Counted from the first letter of the stretch, positions 44,501 through 52,505 are shown. The stretch: DNA of 64,000 nt from an uncultured Altererythrobacter sp. (GCA_913055875.1 CAJXJY010000002.1:248001-312000), one strand, 5' to 3'. Numbers and translations are program-made. Notes: generated by a model not told the origin, from the sequence alone.

Positions 44501-45126
44501 GCGTAATTGGCCGGATTGGTCGCGATCAGCGGCAGATCGTGCGCGTAGGCGTAGTCGACCAGCTGTTTCTCCGCCGCCTCCTCGACTGCATTGCCCCGCC
44601 GCGCCAGTTCGACATAAAGCCGCTCGGGAAAAAGGTTGCGCAAGCCGTCGAGCAGCGCTTCGGCATGGTCGCGCTGCCCGTCGGCAAGCAGCTGCGTCGC
44701 CCCGCCCTCGCTCGCCCCGGTGAGCGCGATCAGCCCCTCGGTCCGCCCTTTCAGATCGGCCAGTTCGACATGCGGTTCGAGTTCCAGCGGCCGGTCGAGA
44801 TGCGCGCGGCTGACGAGGTGGCAGAGATTGTCGTAACCCGCCTCGTCCTGTGCATAGAGCGGCAGGTAATCGATCGCGCCATCCTGACCGCCCATGCCTT
44901 CCGGCCGCGCCACACCCAGCAACGTCCCGACGATCGGCTGGATGCCCTCCTCGAAACACGCCTTGGCGAACATGACCGCGCCGTAAAGCCCGTTGCGGTC
45001 GGCGATCGCGATCGCGGGAAAGCCGCGCTCCTTCGCCAGCCTGGCGATCGCCTTGGGATCGATCGCCCCTTCGAGCATCGAATAGGACGACAACACGCGC
45101 AAGGGGACGAAGGGGGCGTAGGGCAT
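41533..45126 (-). CDS. dnaE: DNA polymerase III alpha subunit
   Basis: The main replicative polymerase: 1197 residues with PHP domain (VPLRVLSSYSMLEGAI at the N-terminus), Pol III palm with the catalytic aspartates in MPDFDIDFC, GSGAGSLVAWALT, the HhH region, and C-terminal OB fold. The ATG at 45126 is chosen because it gives the family N-terminus. Residues about 313-344 are a 32-codon in-frame insertion made of a palindromic repeat, in the linker just before the segment RRLEFEVGIINQMGFPGYF; related polymerases have a short linker there. It is therefore DnaE1 with an unusual loop. The 3' end overlaps a convergent small membrane-protein gene by 60 bp. Confidence 0.95.
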   Translation of the reverse strand: MPYAPFVPLRVLSSYSMLEGAIDPKAIARLAKERGFPAIAIADRNGLYGAVMFAKACFEEGIQPIVGTLLGVARPEGMGGQDGAIDYLPLYAQDEAGYDNLCHLVSRAHLDRPLELEPHVELADLKGRTEGLIALTGASEGGATQLLADGQRDHAEALLDGLRNLFPERLYVELARRGNAVEEAAEKQLVDYAYAHDLPLIATNPANYAEPHMHAAHDAMLCIAGSTHVEAEDRVRSNRQAFVKSHRMMEEAFEDLPEATANTLVVAQRCAYAPPSRDPILPSLAGDLEGEAKMLAEDARKGLVARLERYYPETVRAELVEALSLPSAEVLEEKEQPFDKLRANGIWDEVVEYKRRLEFEVGIINQMGFPGYFLIVADFIKWAKDHDIPVGPGRGSGAGSLVAWALTITDLDPIRLGLLFERFLNPERVSMPDFDIDFCETRRGEVIRYVQDKYGHDHVAQIITFGKLKARAVLRDTGRILQMSYGHVDRLCKMVPNHPTDPWTLPRALNGAADFKREYDNDNEVKRLVDLAMQLEGFPRNSSTHAAGVVIGDRPLAQLVPLYRDPRSDMPVTQYDMKNVESSGLVKFDFLGLKTLSVLKKAVDLLAARGIEVDLDTLAWDDPAVYELLKRGDTVGVFQLESEGMRRTLSSVKPTKFEDIIALVSLYRPGPMENIGLFGKRKAGDVPIEYPHPKLEGILEETYGIFVYQEQVMQAAQILAGYSLGDADLLRRAMGKKVQAEMDAQRQRFVDGCWEHLDIEPKQANELFDLIDKFAGYGFNKSHAAAYALLAYQTGWLKAHYPEEFYAASMCFDMHQSEKLALFVDDARRNGIEIAPPDINRSEAEFTVEQTDEGYAVRYALAGIRNVGGKAMKAIVAEREAKGRFESLKDLFERIPKGSMNSRQLEGLVCAGALDGLEPDRAKLFGNVDTLLAVADAATRERESGQVGLFGGEDAPQEDLRLREAEEWSRPDRMAKERENFGFYFSAHPVQQYWQVASANGARTYQSLMEGGVPNAGEGGGRMQAVMAAMVENVRKGQTRRGKDFIRADFSDQTGQFSAACFEESLVESFQNWAADATCVLLTVELDSPSPDEPPRVTVRGARPLDDVKGSARMLLTLELHDAAALTDLRMELAPGAEGCGEVLLTLKTGDEREPVLRLGRDYALDGDLAERLEHIAGLANVSLTTRGTSSHLRLVA
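44093..44188. repeat. Palindromic repeat family A, copy 2 (in frame inside dnaE)
   Basis: Ends are CCGTTCGCCCTGAGCTTGTC and GACAAGCTCGGCCCGAACGG. The 96-bp length is a multiple of three and contains no stop in the dnaE frame, where it reads RAELVEALSLPSAEVLEEKE followed by QPFDKLRANG. On the dnaE strand the centre shares CCCTGTCCTT with copy 3. The host segment flanking it joins normally on either side. Confidence 0.85.
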
Positions 45127-45262
45127 GGAGGGATTATGCAGCGCATCCCGGATGAAGCAAAGCGCCGCCGCGCGCGACTTGGGGAAAAGCGGTTGGGGCT
45201 TGCACAATGCGCGCGGGCGTGTTTCGCTCCGCAATCGAGGGTCGAGTCGATGGGGGACCGAG

Positions 45263-46096
45263 ATGGAAGACAAGGATCCGATAGTACCGCCGGGCAAACC
45301 GGTCGGAACACACGCGCAGGGGCTGGTCGGCCGCGCGAAGGCGATCGTCACCAAGCCCGACGAGACCTGGCAGGTTGTCGCGCGCGAGACCGATCCGCCG
45401 ATGAAGGTGTTCACCAGCTATGTCGTGCCGCTGGTCGCGATCGGGCCGATCGCGAGCTTTATCGGCGGGCAGCTGTTCGGCTACGGCGCGTTCGGCATCA
45501 GCTACAAGCCATCGCTGATGGGCGGGCTGAGCTATGCCGTCGTACAATATGTGCTCGCGCTGGCCGGCGTCTGGCTGATCGCCTGGATCGCCAATTTCCT
45601 GAGCCCCAAATTTGGCGGTCGGGACGATTTCCCCGCAGCCTTCCGGCTGATCGCCTATTCGCTGACCGCAGCTTGGGTGGCGAGTATAGTGGGCCTGATT
45701 CCCACTCTCGGCATTATAGGGTTGCTGCTGGGGCTCTACAGCTTTTACCTGTTCTACCAGGGGGCCAATCCCGTCATGGGGGTCAAGCAGGATAGCGCAA
45801 TCGGCTATACCGCCGTCACGGTAGTCGGGGCGATCTTGGTCTACTTCGTCGTAGGTACGATCGCGGCGGCCCTCGTCGGAACCGGCGCGATGACCGGCAG
45901 GCTGTCGGGTGTCGATGCCTCGGGCGACCGGGCCACGGTCGATCTCGGTCAATACGGTTCGATCGAGGTCGACGGCGACAACCAGACGGTCGATCTCGGC
46001 GAAATGGGCCGGATCGAGGTCGACGAGGCGAACGGGACGGCCACGGTCGAAGTGAACGGGCAGACGGTCACCGTCGACACGACCGAGGGGCAGTAA
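45263..46096 (+). CDS. Yip1-family membrane protein with C-terminal repeat tail
   Basis: A 277-residue inner-membrane protein. Residues 1-40 are cytoplasmic and charged, then five membrane segments follow between about 50 and 210, including the Yip1-type pattern YAVVQYVLALAGVWLIAWIANFLSPKFGG. After the last helix the tail has three short beta-like repeats: DRATVDLGQYGSIEVDG, NQTVDLGEMGRIEVD and GTATVEVNGQTVTVD. Similar proteins occur in many alphaproteobacteria; the function is unknown. The ATG at 45263 is the best placed in frame. It converges on the 46117-46461 gene. Confidence 0.75.
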   Translation: MEDKDPIVPPGKPVGTHAQGLVGRAKAIVTKPDETWQVVARETDPPMKVFTSYVVPLVAIGPIASFIGGQLFGYGAFGISYKPSLMGGLSYAVVQYVLALAGVWLIAWIANFLSPKFGGRDDFPAAFRLIAYSLTAAWVASIVGLIPTLGIIGLLLGLYSFYLFYQGANPVMGVKQDSAIGYTAVTVVGAILVYFVVGTIAAALVGTGAMTGRLSGVDASGDRATVDLGQYGSIEVDGDNQTVDLGEMGRIEVDEANGTATVEVNGQTVTVDTTEGQ

Positions 46097-46102
46097 CCGG
46101 CC

Positions 46103-46120
46103 CTAGGGTCCGGACCCTAG
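46103..46120. terminator. Perfect 18-bp palindrome between convergent genes
   Basis: CTAGGGTCCGGACCCTAG is self-complementary over its whole length. It lies six bases after the Yip1-family stop and covers the stop codon of the convergent membrane-protein gene (46117-46119). A hairpin forming from both strands could end transcription in both directions, but there is no U-tract on either side, so any terminator would be non-canonical. Confidence 0.4.
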
Positions 46121-46461
46121 ATCCCGCCAGCCTCTTCATCGCCTGTGGCGGCGATCTTGCGTCTCGTGTCGCGGATCGTCGACCACGCGCCGTAAGCGAC
46201 CAGCGCGGCGAGGAAGATCCATACCCACAGCGGGATGTCCTGACCGAAGATCGCGAGGTAGATATAGGCCGAGACGAAGAAGAACCCGGCGAGCATGGTC
46301 GGCAGCACCGTCGACCGGCCCGCGCGGGCGCGTTTCACCAGCCAGGCGATCGAAGCGAGGAAGAACGGGATCGCGCCGATATATATCCCCGCGAAAACGT
46401 AGGGATTGACGTTGTACTGCGCGCCTTGCGCCAGGACCCATTCGTTGATCGCTTCGAGCAT
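46117..46461 (-). CDS. Small membrane protein of unknown function
   Basis: A 114-residue protein with three hydrophobic segments: YVFAGIYIGAIPFFLASIAWL, LPTMLAGFFFVSAYIYLAIF and LWVWIFLAALVAYGAW. The loop between the first two is basic (KRARAGRS) and the tail RDTRRKIAATGDEEAG is charged. No family was recognised. It lies 34 bp after the glutathione peroxidase gene on the same strand and may be cotranscribed with it. Confidence 0.65.
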   Translation of the reverse strand: MLEAINEWVLAQGAQYNVNPYVFAGIYIGAIPFFLASIAWLVKRARAGRSTVLPTMLAGFFFVSAYIYLAIFGQDIPLWVWIFLAALVAYGAWSTIRDTRRKIAATGDEEAGGI

Positions 46462-46495
46462 CGTGTTCGCGCTTTCGGTCGCGAGGCTGCGGCGG

Positions 46496-46975
46496 TTACA
46501 GCAGCTTTTCGATATCCTTCGCGATCCGCTCCGGCCTGTCCTGCGGTGCGTAGCGTTTCACCACCTTGCCGTCTCGGTCGATCAGGAACTTGGTGAAGTT
46601 CCACTTGATCGCCTTCGAGCCCATCAGTCCGGGCGCCTCGCCCTTCATCCAGTCGAACAGCGGGCTGGCATCGTCGCCGTTGACGTCGATCTTCTTGAGT
46701 ACCGGGAAGGTGACGTCGTAGGTCAGCTTGCAGAACTGCGCGATCTCCGCCGCATCGCCGGGCTCCTGCGCGCCGAACTGGTTGCAGGGAAAGCCGAGCA
46801 CTTCGAAGCCCCGCTCCTCGTATTCCCGAAAGATCGCCTCCAGCCCTTCGTATTGCGGCGTGAAGCCGCATTTGCTCGCGGTGTTGACCACCAGGAGCAC
46901 CTTGCCCTGCTTGTCCGACAGGTCGAGCGGCGTCCCGTCGGGCTGCTCGACCGTGAAATCGGCGATCGTCGTCAT
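46496..46975 (-). CDS. Glutathione peroxidase (Cys-type)
   Basis: A 159-residue GPx-family thiol peroxidase that reduces hydroperoxides with glutathione or thioredoxin. The peroxidatic cysteine is in NTASKCGFTPQ (Cys, not selenocysteine); the family motifs GFPCNQFGAQEPG and KWNFTKFLIDRDG are present. There is no signal peptide, so it acts in the cytoplasm. The ATG overlaps the stop of the upstream DUF1579-like gene as ATGA (46972-46975), implying coupling. Confidence 0.94.
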   Translation of the reverse strand: MTTIADFTVEQPDGTPLDLSDKQGKVLLVVNTASKCGFTPQYEGLEAIFREYEERGFEVLGFPCNQFGAQEPGDAAEIAQFCKLTYDVTFPVLKKIDVNGDDASPLFDWMKGEAPGLMGSKAIKWNFTKFLIDRDGKVVKRYAPQDRPERIAKDIEKLL

Positions 46976-47508
46976 TCGGCGTCCCCGCTCTTGCGGCGAT
47001 AGGTAAGGTCGAAACTGGTCTCCCAGCTCTGCCCGTGATCGTACGACACTTCGCCGAACTGGCGAACCGATTTGTCCGGCTGCGGGGTATAGGTCATGCG
47101 GATCAGGCCATGCCTTCCGGGTCCGCCGACATCGGCCCAGTAGCCCGTCAGGATCATGCCGTTGCCGACCGGCCCGCCTTCGAATTCGACCATCCCCGGC
47201 CGCGCGCCGACCCATTTCTGGTGCCAACGCCCGGTGGCCGGTTCGAGATTGGAGATGGAGTTGCCGCCCGGCCCGCTCAGCGGCATCCAGGTCTCGATCA
47301 CGCCGCAGCCATTGTGCGGTTTCTCGATCCGGCTGTCGGCCATCTTCTCGTCCGAGCCGGTAGCATAAACATCCCATTCGCCGACCCAGAAATCGAACGC
47401 GGCGAAGGCGGGATCATTCCGGCATGGCGAAATGGTAACCGGCGGCTGCGGCGGCGCCTCGGCCGGCGCGGCCTGCAGGATGGTGAGCGCAATCAGGCTG
47501 GAAAGCAT
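46972..47508 (-). CDS. Secreted DUF1579-like protein
   Basis: A 178-residue protein with a short signal peptide (MLSSLIALTILQAAPAEA) and a beta-barrel-like mature part. FDFWVGEWDVYATGSD and NGCGVIETWMPLSGPGG are the usual DUF1579 signatures; later WHQKWVGARPGMVEFEGGPV and SFDLTYRRK continue the barrel. The likely location is the periplasm; the function is unknown, possibly small-ligand binding. It is coupled to the glutathione peroxidase gene downstream. Confidence 0.75.
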   Translation of the reverse strand: MLSSLIALTILQAAPAEAPPQPPVTISPCRNDPAFAAFDFWVGEWDVYATGSDEKMADSRIEKPHNGCGVIETWMPLSGPGGNSISNLEPATGRWHQKWVGARPGMVEFEGGPVGNGMILTGYWADVGGPGRHGLIRMTYTPQPDKSVRQFGEVSYDHGQSWETSFDLTYRRKSGDAE

Positions 47509-47601
47509 GGCAAGTCCCCTCTGTTTCGAGACTGGCAGTTTTCGCGGTGCAGTAAAACAGGCAATCGCGGTTCGACGGGCGTCGCATGGTCTTCTGCAAG
47601 G

Positions 47602-48276
47602 CTATTCGAGGACCCCCTCGTGCAACCGGACGACGCGATCCATCCGGCTCGCCAGCCGTTCGTTATGCGTCGCCAACAGCGCGGCGCTGCCCTCGCCGCG
47701 CACCAGTTCGAGGAATTGCGCCAGCACGCGGTCGGATGTGTGCTCGTCGAGATTGCCGGTCGGCTCGTCCGCCAGCACCAGCGTCGGCCGGTTGGCCAGC
47801 GCGCGCGCCACCGCGACGCGCTGCTGCTCGCCACCCGAGAGCTGGCTCGGCCGGTGGTCGAGGCGGTGATCGAGCCCCAGCGCGCCGAGCAGGTGTTCAG
47901 CGCGTTCGTCGCAGTGCGCGCGCGGCTTGCCGGTGATCAGCTGCGGCAGCACCACGTTTTCGAGCGCGGTGAAATCGGGCAGTAGATGGTGGAACTGATA
48001 GACGAAGCCGAGATGATCGCGGCGCAGGCTCGTGCGCCCGTCCGAGGGCAATTCGCTTGCCTCCGTCCCCGCGATCGCGATCCCTCCGCCGAACCCGCCC
48101 TCGAGCAGCCCGACCGCTTGCAGCATGGTCGATTTGCCCGACCCCGACGGACCGAGCAGTGCAACGATCTCGCCCGGCGCCACGGTGAGGTCGACGCCGC
48201 GCAGGACGTCGATCCGCTCGCCGCCCTGCTCGAAGCTGCGGGTCAGGCCGCGGAGTTCGATGACCGGACTATTCAT
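47602..48276 (-). CDS. lolD: Lipoprotein-releasing ABC transporter ATP-binding protein
   Basis: LolD drives release of outer-membrane lipoproteins from the inner membrane to LolA. The 224-residue ATPase has Walker [10 protein letters not shown], signature [15 protein letters not shown], Walker [13 protein letters not shown] and an H-loop in [10 protein letters not shown]. Its start overlaps the end of the permease gene by eight bases, so the two are cotranscribed with the permease first. Confidence 0.9.
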   Translation of the reverse strand: MNSPVIELRGLTRSFEQGGERIDVLRGVDLTVAPGEIVALLGPSGSGKSTMLQAVGLLEGGFGGGIAIAGTEASELPSDGRTSLRRDHLGFVYQFHHLLPDFTALENVVLPQLITGKPRAHCDERAEHLLGALGLDHRLDHRPSQLSGGEQQRVAVARALANRPTLVLADEPTGNLDEHTSDRVLAQFLELVRGEGSAALLATHNERLASRMDRVVRLHEGVLE

Positions 48277-49510
48277 AGCGAAGCACCTCGACCGGATCGG
48301 TATTGGCCGCCTTGAACGCCGGATAGAGCGTCGCGAGGAAGCTCAGCCCGAGCGCCAGCGCAGCGATGCCGAGTACCTCCCACGGATCGACCCGTGCGGG
48401 CAGTTCGGTAAGGAAACGTACGCTCGGGTCCCAGATCTGCTGCCCCGTCGCCCAGGTGATGAATTCGACGATCGGCTGGCGGAAAAAGAGGATCAGGAAG
48501 CCCAGCAGCAGCCCCGCGATCGTGCCCAGCGCGCCGACGGTGAAGCCGGTCGTCACGAAAATCTTGAGCAAATTGCGCCGGGTCGCACCCATCGTGCGCA
48601 GGATCGCGATGTCGCGCGTTTTCGAGCGGACCAGCATCACCAGCGAGGACAGGATATTGAACGCCGCCACCACCACGATGATCGACAGAGCGAAGAACAT
48701 CGCCACCCGCTCGACCTCGAGCGCTTCGAAGATCGAGGCGTTGATAACCTTCCAGCTGTTCACCTCCGCCCTGCCCGCCAGGTCTTGCTTGATCGGCGCC
48801 ATGATCTGGTCGACCCGATCGGCGTCCTCGGTGACCACTTCGATCAACCCGATCGTGTCGCCGGTCAGCAGCAGCGTTTGCGCGTCGGGGATCGGCATGA
48901 TCACGAATTGCTGGTCGAAATCGTAGATCCCGGTCTCGAACACCGCGCCGATGCGATAGCCGATCTGGCGCGGCACGGTGCCGAACGGTGTCGAGCGCCC
49001 CGCCGGGTTGATGATGGTGATGGTGTCGCCCACACCCGCGCCGAGATTGGTCGCCAGACGCGTCCCGACAGCGACCGTTCCCGAATTCGCTTCGAGCGTT
49101 TCGAGATGGCCCATCACCAGCTTGTCGGACAGGTCGGCGATATCGGCGGCGGTGTTGCCGCGCACGATGATGCCTTCGACGCGCCCGTTATAGGTGCCGA
49201 GCAGCGGCTGCTCGATCAGCGGCGAGGCGCTGACCACGCCTTCGGTCTCGCGAGTCTGTTCGAGGATGTCCTGCCAGTCGTCGAGTCGCCCGCCATAGGC
49301 TTGGACGATGGCGTGCCCGTTCAGCCCGACGATGCGGTCGAGCAGCTCGCCGCGAAACCCGTTCATCACGCTCATGACGATGACCAGCATCGCGACCGAC
49401 AGCATCACCACCACCACGCTGATCCCGGCCACGAGCGCGATGAATGCTTCGCTGCGTCCAGGCAGCAGGTAGCGCCGGGCGATGGTCCATTCGAAGGGAT
49501 TGAGGATCAA
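48269..49510 (-). CDS. Lipoprotein-releasing ABC transporter permease (LolC/E family)
   Basis: A 413-residue inner-membrane permease with one membrane helix near the N-terminus ([19 protein letters not shown]), a large periplasmic domain with the MacB/LolE fold, and three C-terminal helices ([19 protein letters not shown] and later). It is the only Lol permease here, so it probably works as a homodimer in place of LolC plus LolE. The apparent start is TTG at 49510, giving the usual family N-terminus ([18 protein letters not shown]); no ATG fits. The Shine-Dalgarno sequence is weak. It is divergent from purF, with a hairpin repeat in the gap. Confidence 0.88.
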   Translation of the reverse strand: MILNPFEWTIARRYLLPGRSEAFIALVAGISVVVVMLSVAMLVIVMSVMNGFRGELLDRIVGLNGHAIVQAYGGRLDDWQDILEQTRETEGVVSASPLIEQPLLGTYNGRVEGIIVRGNTAADIADLSDKLVMGHLETLEANSGTVAVGTRLATNLGAGVGDTITIINPAGRSTPFGTVPRQIGYRIGAVFETGIYDFDQQFVIMPIPDAQTLLLTGDTIGLIEVVTEDADRVDQIMAPIKQDLAGRAEVNSWKVINASIFEALEVERVAMFFALSIIVVVAAFNILSSLVMLVRSKTRDIAILRTMGATRRNLLKIFVTTGFTVGALGTIAGLLLGFLILFFRQPIVEFITWATGQQIWDPSVRFLTELPARVDPWEVLGIAALALGLSFLATLYPAFKAANTDPVEVLRYE

Positions 49511-49603
49511 GGGGCGCCGCTTGTGTTGCTTCGATGTCTCGGTTGCGCGGCTGTTTAGGCAGGGTTTGGCGGCGGCGCAACGAAATCCCTGTGCGTATTG
49601 CGA

Positions 49604-49677
49604 GCCCCCGCGAAGGCGGGGGGCCTCAGGCCGTGGACGGTTCGCCGGCTGCATGAGGTCCCCGCCTCCGCGGGGAC
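49604..49677. repeat. Tandem GC hairpin repeat (type D) in the lolC/E-purF gap
   Basis: Two hairpins stand in tandem. One is GCCCCCGC-GAAG-GCGGGGGGC at 49604-49624, with one extra G. The other is GTCCCCGC-CTCC-GCGGGGAC at 49658-49677, a perfect 8-bp stem. Between them is a GC-rich linker. The element sits in the 247-bp gap between the two divergent genes, where both promoters must lie. Confidence 0.7.
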
Positions 49678-49757
49678 TCCGGACAGCCCTTGTAATCGAG
49701 CCGTAACATCGCCATTGACCGCCACGAGACGCGCGCAGCTTGCGGACAGCCCACGCC

Positions 49758-51224
49758 ATGAACCTCACCCACCCGTTTCTCGACCGCGACGGCGACAAGC
49801 TGCGCGAGGAATGCGGCGTGTTCGGCGCGATCAACGCCACCGACGCGGCCGCCGCGACCGCGCTCGGGCTCCACGCGCTCCAGCATCGCGGGCAGGAAGC
49901 GGCGGGCATCACCAGCTTCGACGGGACCGATTTCTACCAGCGCCGCGGCCTCGGCCACGTGGCGGACAATTTCTCCTCGAGCGAGGCGATCGCCGAATTG
50001 CCCGGCATGATGGCGGCGGGACATGTGCGCTATTCGACCACCGGCGGATCGGGCCTGCGCAATATCCAGCCGCTCTATGCCGACCTCGCCAGCGGCGGTT
50101 TCGCGGTCGCGCATAACGGCAATATCTCCAACGCGCAGACGCTGCGCGACGACCTCGTCGGGCGCGGTGCGATCTTCCAGTCGACCAGCGATACCGAGGT
50201 GATCATCCACCTCGTCGCCACCAGCCGCTATCCGACCATGAGCGACAGGCTGATCGACGCGCTGCGGCTGGTCGAGGGCGCCTATTCGCTGATCGTCATG
50301 ACCCCCGAGGGAATGATCGCCTGCCGCGACCCGCTCGGCATCCGCCCGCTGGTGATGGGCCGGATCGGCGATGCGACCGTGTTCGCCAGCGAGAGCGTCG
50401 CCTTCGACGTGGTCGGCGCCAAATTCATCCGCGAGGTCGAACCGGGCGAGCTGATCAAGGTCGATTTCGACGGCAACACCGATTCGCTGCACCCCTTCGG
50501 CAGCTACCGCCCGCGCCCGTGCATTTTCGAGCACGTCTATTTCAGCCGCCCCGATTCGTTCTTCGCCGGGCGCAGCGTCTACGAGGCGCGCAAGGCGATC
50601 GGCGCGCAGCTCGCGGTCGAGGCGCCGTGCGAGGCGGACCTGGTGGTGCCGGTGCCCGACAGCGGCGTGCCCGCGGCGATCGGCTACGCGCAGGAATCGG
50701 GGGTGCCGTTCGAACTCGGCATCATTCGCTCGCACTATGTCGGGCGGACCTTCATCCAGCCCTCGGACGGCGCGCGCCATGCCGGGGTGCGGCGCAAGCA
50801 CAACGCCAATCGCGGCCTCGTCGAGGGCAAGCGGATCGTGCTGATCGACGATTCGATCGTGCGCGGCACCACGTCGAAGAAGATCGTCGAGATGATGCGC
50901 GATGCCGGCGCGAGCGAAGTGCATTTCCGCGTCGCCAGCCCGCCGACCGCGCATAGCTGCTTCTACGGCGTCGACACGCCCGAACGCTCGCAACTGCTCG
51001 CCGCGCAGATGGAAGTCGAACCGATGCGTGACTTCATCAAGGCCGACAGCCTCGCCTTCGTCTCGATCGACGGGCTCTACCGCGCGGTCGGCTCCAGCGA
51101 ACGCGACAAGGGCTGCCCGCAATTCTGCGACGCCTGCTTCACCGGCGATTATCCGACCTCGCTCACCGACCTGTCCGAGCGCGAGCAGCGCGACAAGCAG
51201 CTCTCCTTCGACAAGGTCGCCTGA
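49758..51224 (+). CDS. purF: Amidophosphoribosyltransferase
   Basis: PurF makes phosphoribosylamine from PRPP and glutamine, the first step of purine synthesis. The 488-residue protein has the N-terminal glutaminase domain after a short propeptide (catalytic Cys in EECGVFGAI), then the PRTase domain with the PRPP-binding motif VLIDDSIVRGTTSKK. Near the C-terminus, CPQFCDACFTGDYP holds a cysteine set in the position of the Fe-S ligands of the Bacillus-type enzyme. The stop overlaps the start of the SDR gene (TGATG at 51222-51226). Confidence 0.95.
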   Translation: MNLTHPFLDRDGDKLREECGVFGAINATDAAAATALGLHALQHRGQEAAGITSFDGTDFYQRRGLGHVADNFSSSEAIAELPGMMAAGHVRYSTTGGSGLRNIQPLYADLASGGFAVAHNGNISNAQTLRDDLVGRGAIFQSTSDTEVIIHLVATSRYPTMSDRLIDALRLVEGAYSLIVMTPEGMIACRDPLGIRPLVMGRIGDATVFASESVAFDVVGAKFIREVEPGELIKVDFDGNTDSLHPFGSYRPRPCIFEHVYFSRPDSFFAGRSVYEARKAIGAQLAVEAPCEADLVVPVPDSGVPAAIGYAQESGVPFELGIIRSHYVGRTFIQPSDGARHAGVRRKHNANRGLVEGKRIVLIDDSIVRGTTSKKIVEMMRDAGASEVHFRVASPPTAHSCFYGVDTPERSQLLAAQMEVEPMRDFIKADSLAFVSIDGLYRAVGSSERDKGCPQFCDACFTGDYPTSLTDLSEREQRDKQLSFDKVA

Positions 51225-51937
51225 TGGCCGAAGACAGACCGCTCACGGGGCGCATTGCGCTCGTTACCGGCGCCAGCCGCGGCATCGGCGCCGCGACGGC
51301 AAAGGCGCTCGCCGAGGCGGGCGCGCATGTCGTTCTCACCGCGCGCGACGTCAAGCAGCTCGAACAGGTCGAGGATGCGATCCACGAAGCGGGCGGCAGC
51401 GCGACGATCGCGCCGGTCGAACTGACCGAGCCGGACGGGATCGCGCGCCTTGCCGGTGCCGTGTCCGGGCGCTGGGACAAGCTCGACATCCTGGTTATTT
51501 CAGCGGCTTACCTGCCACAGCTCACACCCGTGACGCAGATCGACGCGGAGCAGTTCGGGCAGGCGGTGACGGTCAACCTGCTCGCCACGCAGGCGCTGCT
51601 CGCAGGCTTCGATCCGCTGCTCAAGCGCAGCGACCACGGCCGCGTGATCGGGCTGACCAGCAGTGTCGGCGCGGACGCCCGCCCTTACTGGGCGGCCTAC
51701 GGCTCGACCAAGGCGGCGTTCGAATCGCTGCTCGACAGCTATGCGCTCGAAGTCGAGAAGCTCGGCCAGATCCGCGTCGCGATCGTCGATCCGGGCGCCA
51801 CGCGCACCGCGATGCGGGCCAAGGCCTATCCGGGCGAGGACCCGGCCGAGGTCAAGGACCCGTCGGTGGTCGGCGAGCGGATCGTCGCGCTGCTGGATGA
51901 AGACTTTACCACGCGCCACCGCGAGCGGGTTGGTTAA
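51224..51937 (+). CDS. SDR-family NAD(P)-dependent oxidoreductase
   Basis: A 237-residue short-chain dehydrogenase/reductase. The coenzyme-binding motif is TGASRGIGAATAKALA at the N-terminus, and the catalytic Ser and Tyr-x3-Lys are in LTSSVGADARPYWAAYGSTK. It resembles YciK-like SDRs often found next to purF in sphingomonads. The ATG begins on the last base of the purF stop, so translation is coupled. The substrate is unknown. Confidence 0.88.
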   Translation: MAEDRPLTGRIALVTGASRGIGAATAKALAEAGAHVVLTARDVKQLEQVEDAIHEAGGSATIAPVELTEPDGIARLAGAVSGRWDKLDILVISAAYLPQLTPVTQIDAEQFGQAVTVNLLATQALLAGFDPLLKRSDHGRVIGLTSSVGADARPYWAAYGSTKAAFESLLDSYALEVEKLGQIRVAIVDPGATRTAMRAKAYPGEDPAEVKDPSVVGERIVALLDEDFTTRHRERVG

Positions 51938-51948
51938 CACCGCTTTAC
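51934..51948 (+). promoter_or_regulatory. CtrA-like box upstream of the PilZ gene
   Basis: TTAA followed by seven bases and TTAC matches the alphaproteobacterial CtrA consensus TTAA-N7-TTAA at seven of eight positions. It lies at the SDR stop codon, about 95 bp before the PilZ ATG. CtrA commonly controls motility and PilZ genes, so the site is plausible but unverified. Confidence 0.25.
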
Positions 51949-52042
51949 CGCGTCCCCTTACGAAAGCGTAAGCACCCTCGGCGAGACTGTGAAAAGCCTG
52001 ACGGTGAGGGTTCCGTCGGGAAGGCTCGCAAGGACTTACGGG

Positions 52043-52393
52043 ATGGTTCTCGACACGCATGAAAGCTACGATCTGGCGGCGCAGGAGGATCGCTGCGCGC
52101 CGCGCACGCGGCTGACGATCCCCGCGCAATTGCGCGCCTCGGGCGGCCGCGCCTTCCAGACGGTTGTGCACGACCTGTCGATCTCCGGCTTCAGCGCCGC
52201 GGCCGTCAGCCGGATGCATCCCGGGCAGCTGTGCTGGATCACCCTGCCCGGCCTCGAATCGCTCCAGGCCGAAGTGGTGTGGTGGGAGAACTCGATCGCC
52301 GGTTGCGCCTTCACCCAGCTGCTGAGCCCGATCGTGCACGACAATATCCTGCAGCAGTTCGCGCCGAGCACGATTTTCCGCAGCGCCTGCTAG
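52043..52393 (+). CDS. PilZ-domain protein (putative c-di-GMP effector)
   Basis: A 116-residue protein made almost entirely of a PilZ domain: an arginine-rich start (EDRCAPRTRLTIPAQLR), then VVHDLSISGFSAAA, which is the D-x-S-x-x-G-type motif of c-di-GMP binders, and a beta-barrel to the C-terminus. The RxxxR motif is only partly matched. The ATG at 52043 has AAGGA eight bases upstream; a GTG at 51989 in frame would add 18 residues. It is transcribed after purF and the SDR, possibly with its own promoter. It would act in the cytoplasm on motility or EPS output. Confidence 0.8.
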   Translation: MVLDTHESYDLAAQEDRCAPRTRLTIPAQLRASGGRAFQTVVHDLSISGFSAAAVSRMHPGQLCWITLPGLESLQAEVVWWENSIAGCAFTQLLSPIVHDNILQQFAPSTIFRSAC

Positions 52394-52416
52394 CCTCGAT
52401 CTCAACAGATTGAACC

Positions 52417-52505
52417 GTCATCCTGAACTTGTTTCAGGATCCATTTCGCCCCCGGTACGGACGGTAAGGGTGGATAAATGGATGCTGAAACAAGTTCAGC
52501 ATGAC
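52417..52505. repeat. Long inverted repeat (type B) between PilZ and serine hydrolase genes
   Basis: Arms of about 30 bp, GTCATCCTGAACTTGTTTCA (continuing GGATCCATTT) on the left and its near-perfect inverse on the right, match at 28 of 30 positions around a 30-bp centre. The element lies between the 3' ends of two convergent genes, so its RNA hairpin could protect or end both transcripts. Confidence 0.8.

Noticed and set aside
41602-45795. A 1397-codon + strand open frame opposite dnaE
   Set aside because: It is the antisense shadow of dnaE. Its sequence is rich in Arg, His and Asp with no known domain, and dnaE on the other strand is unmistakable.
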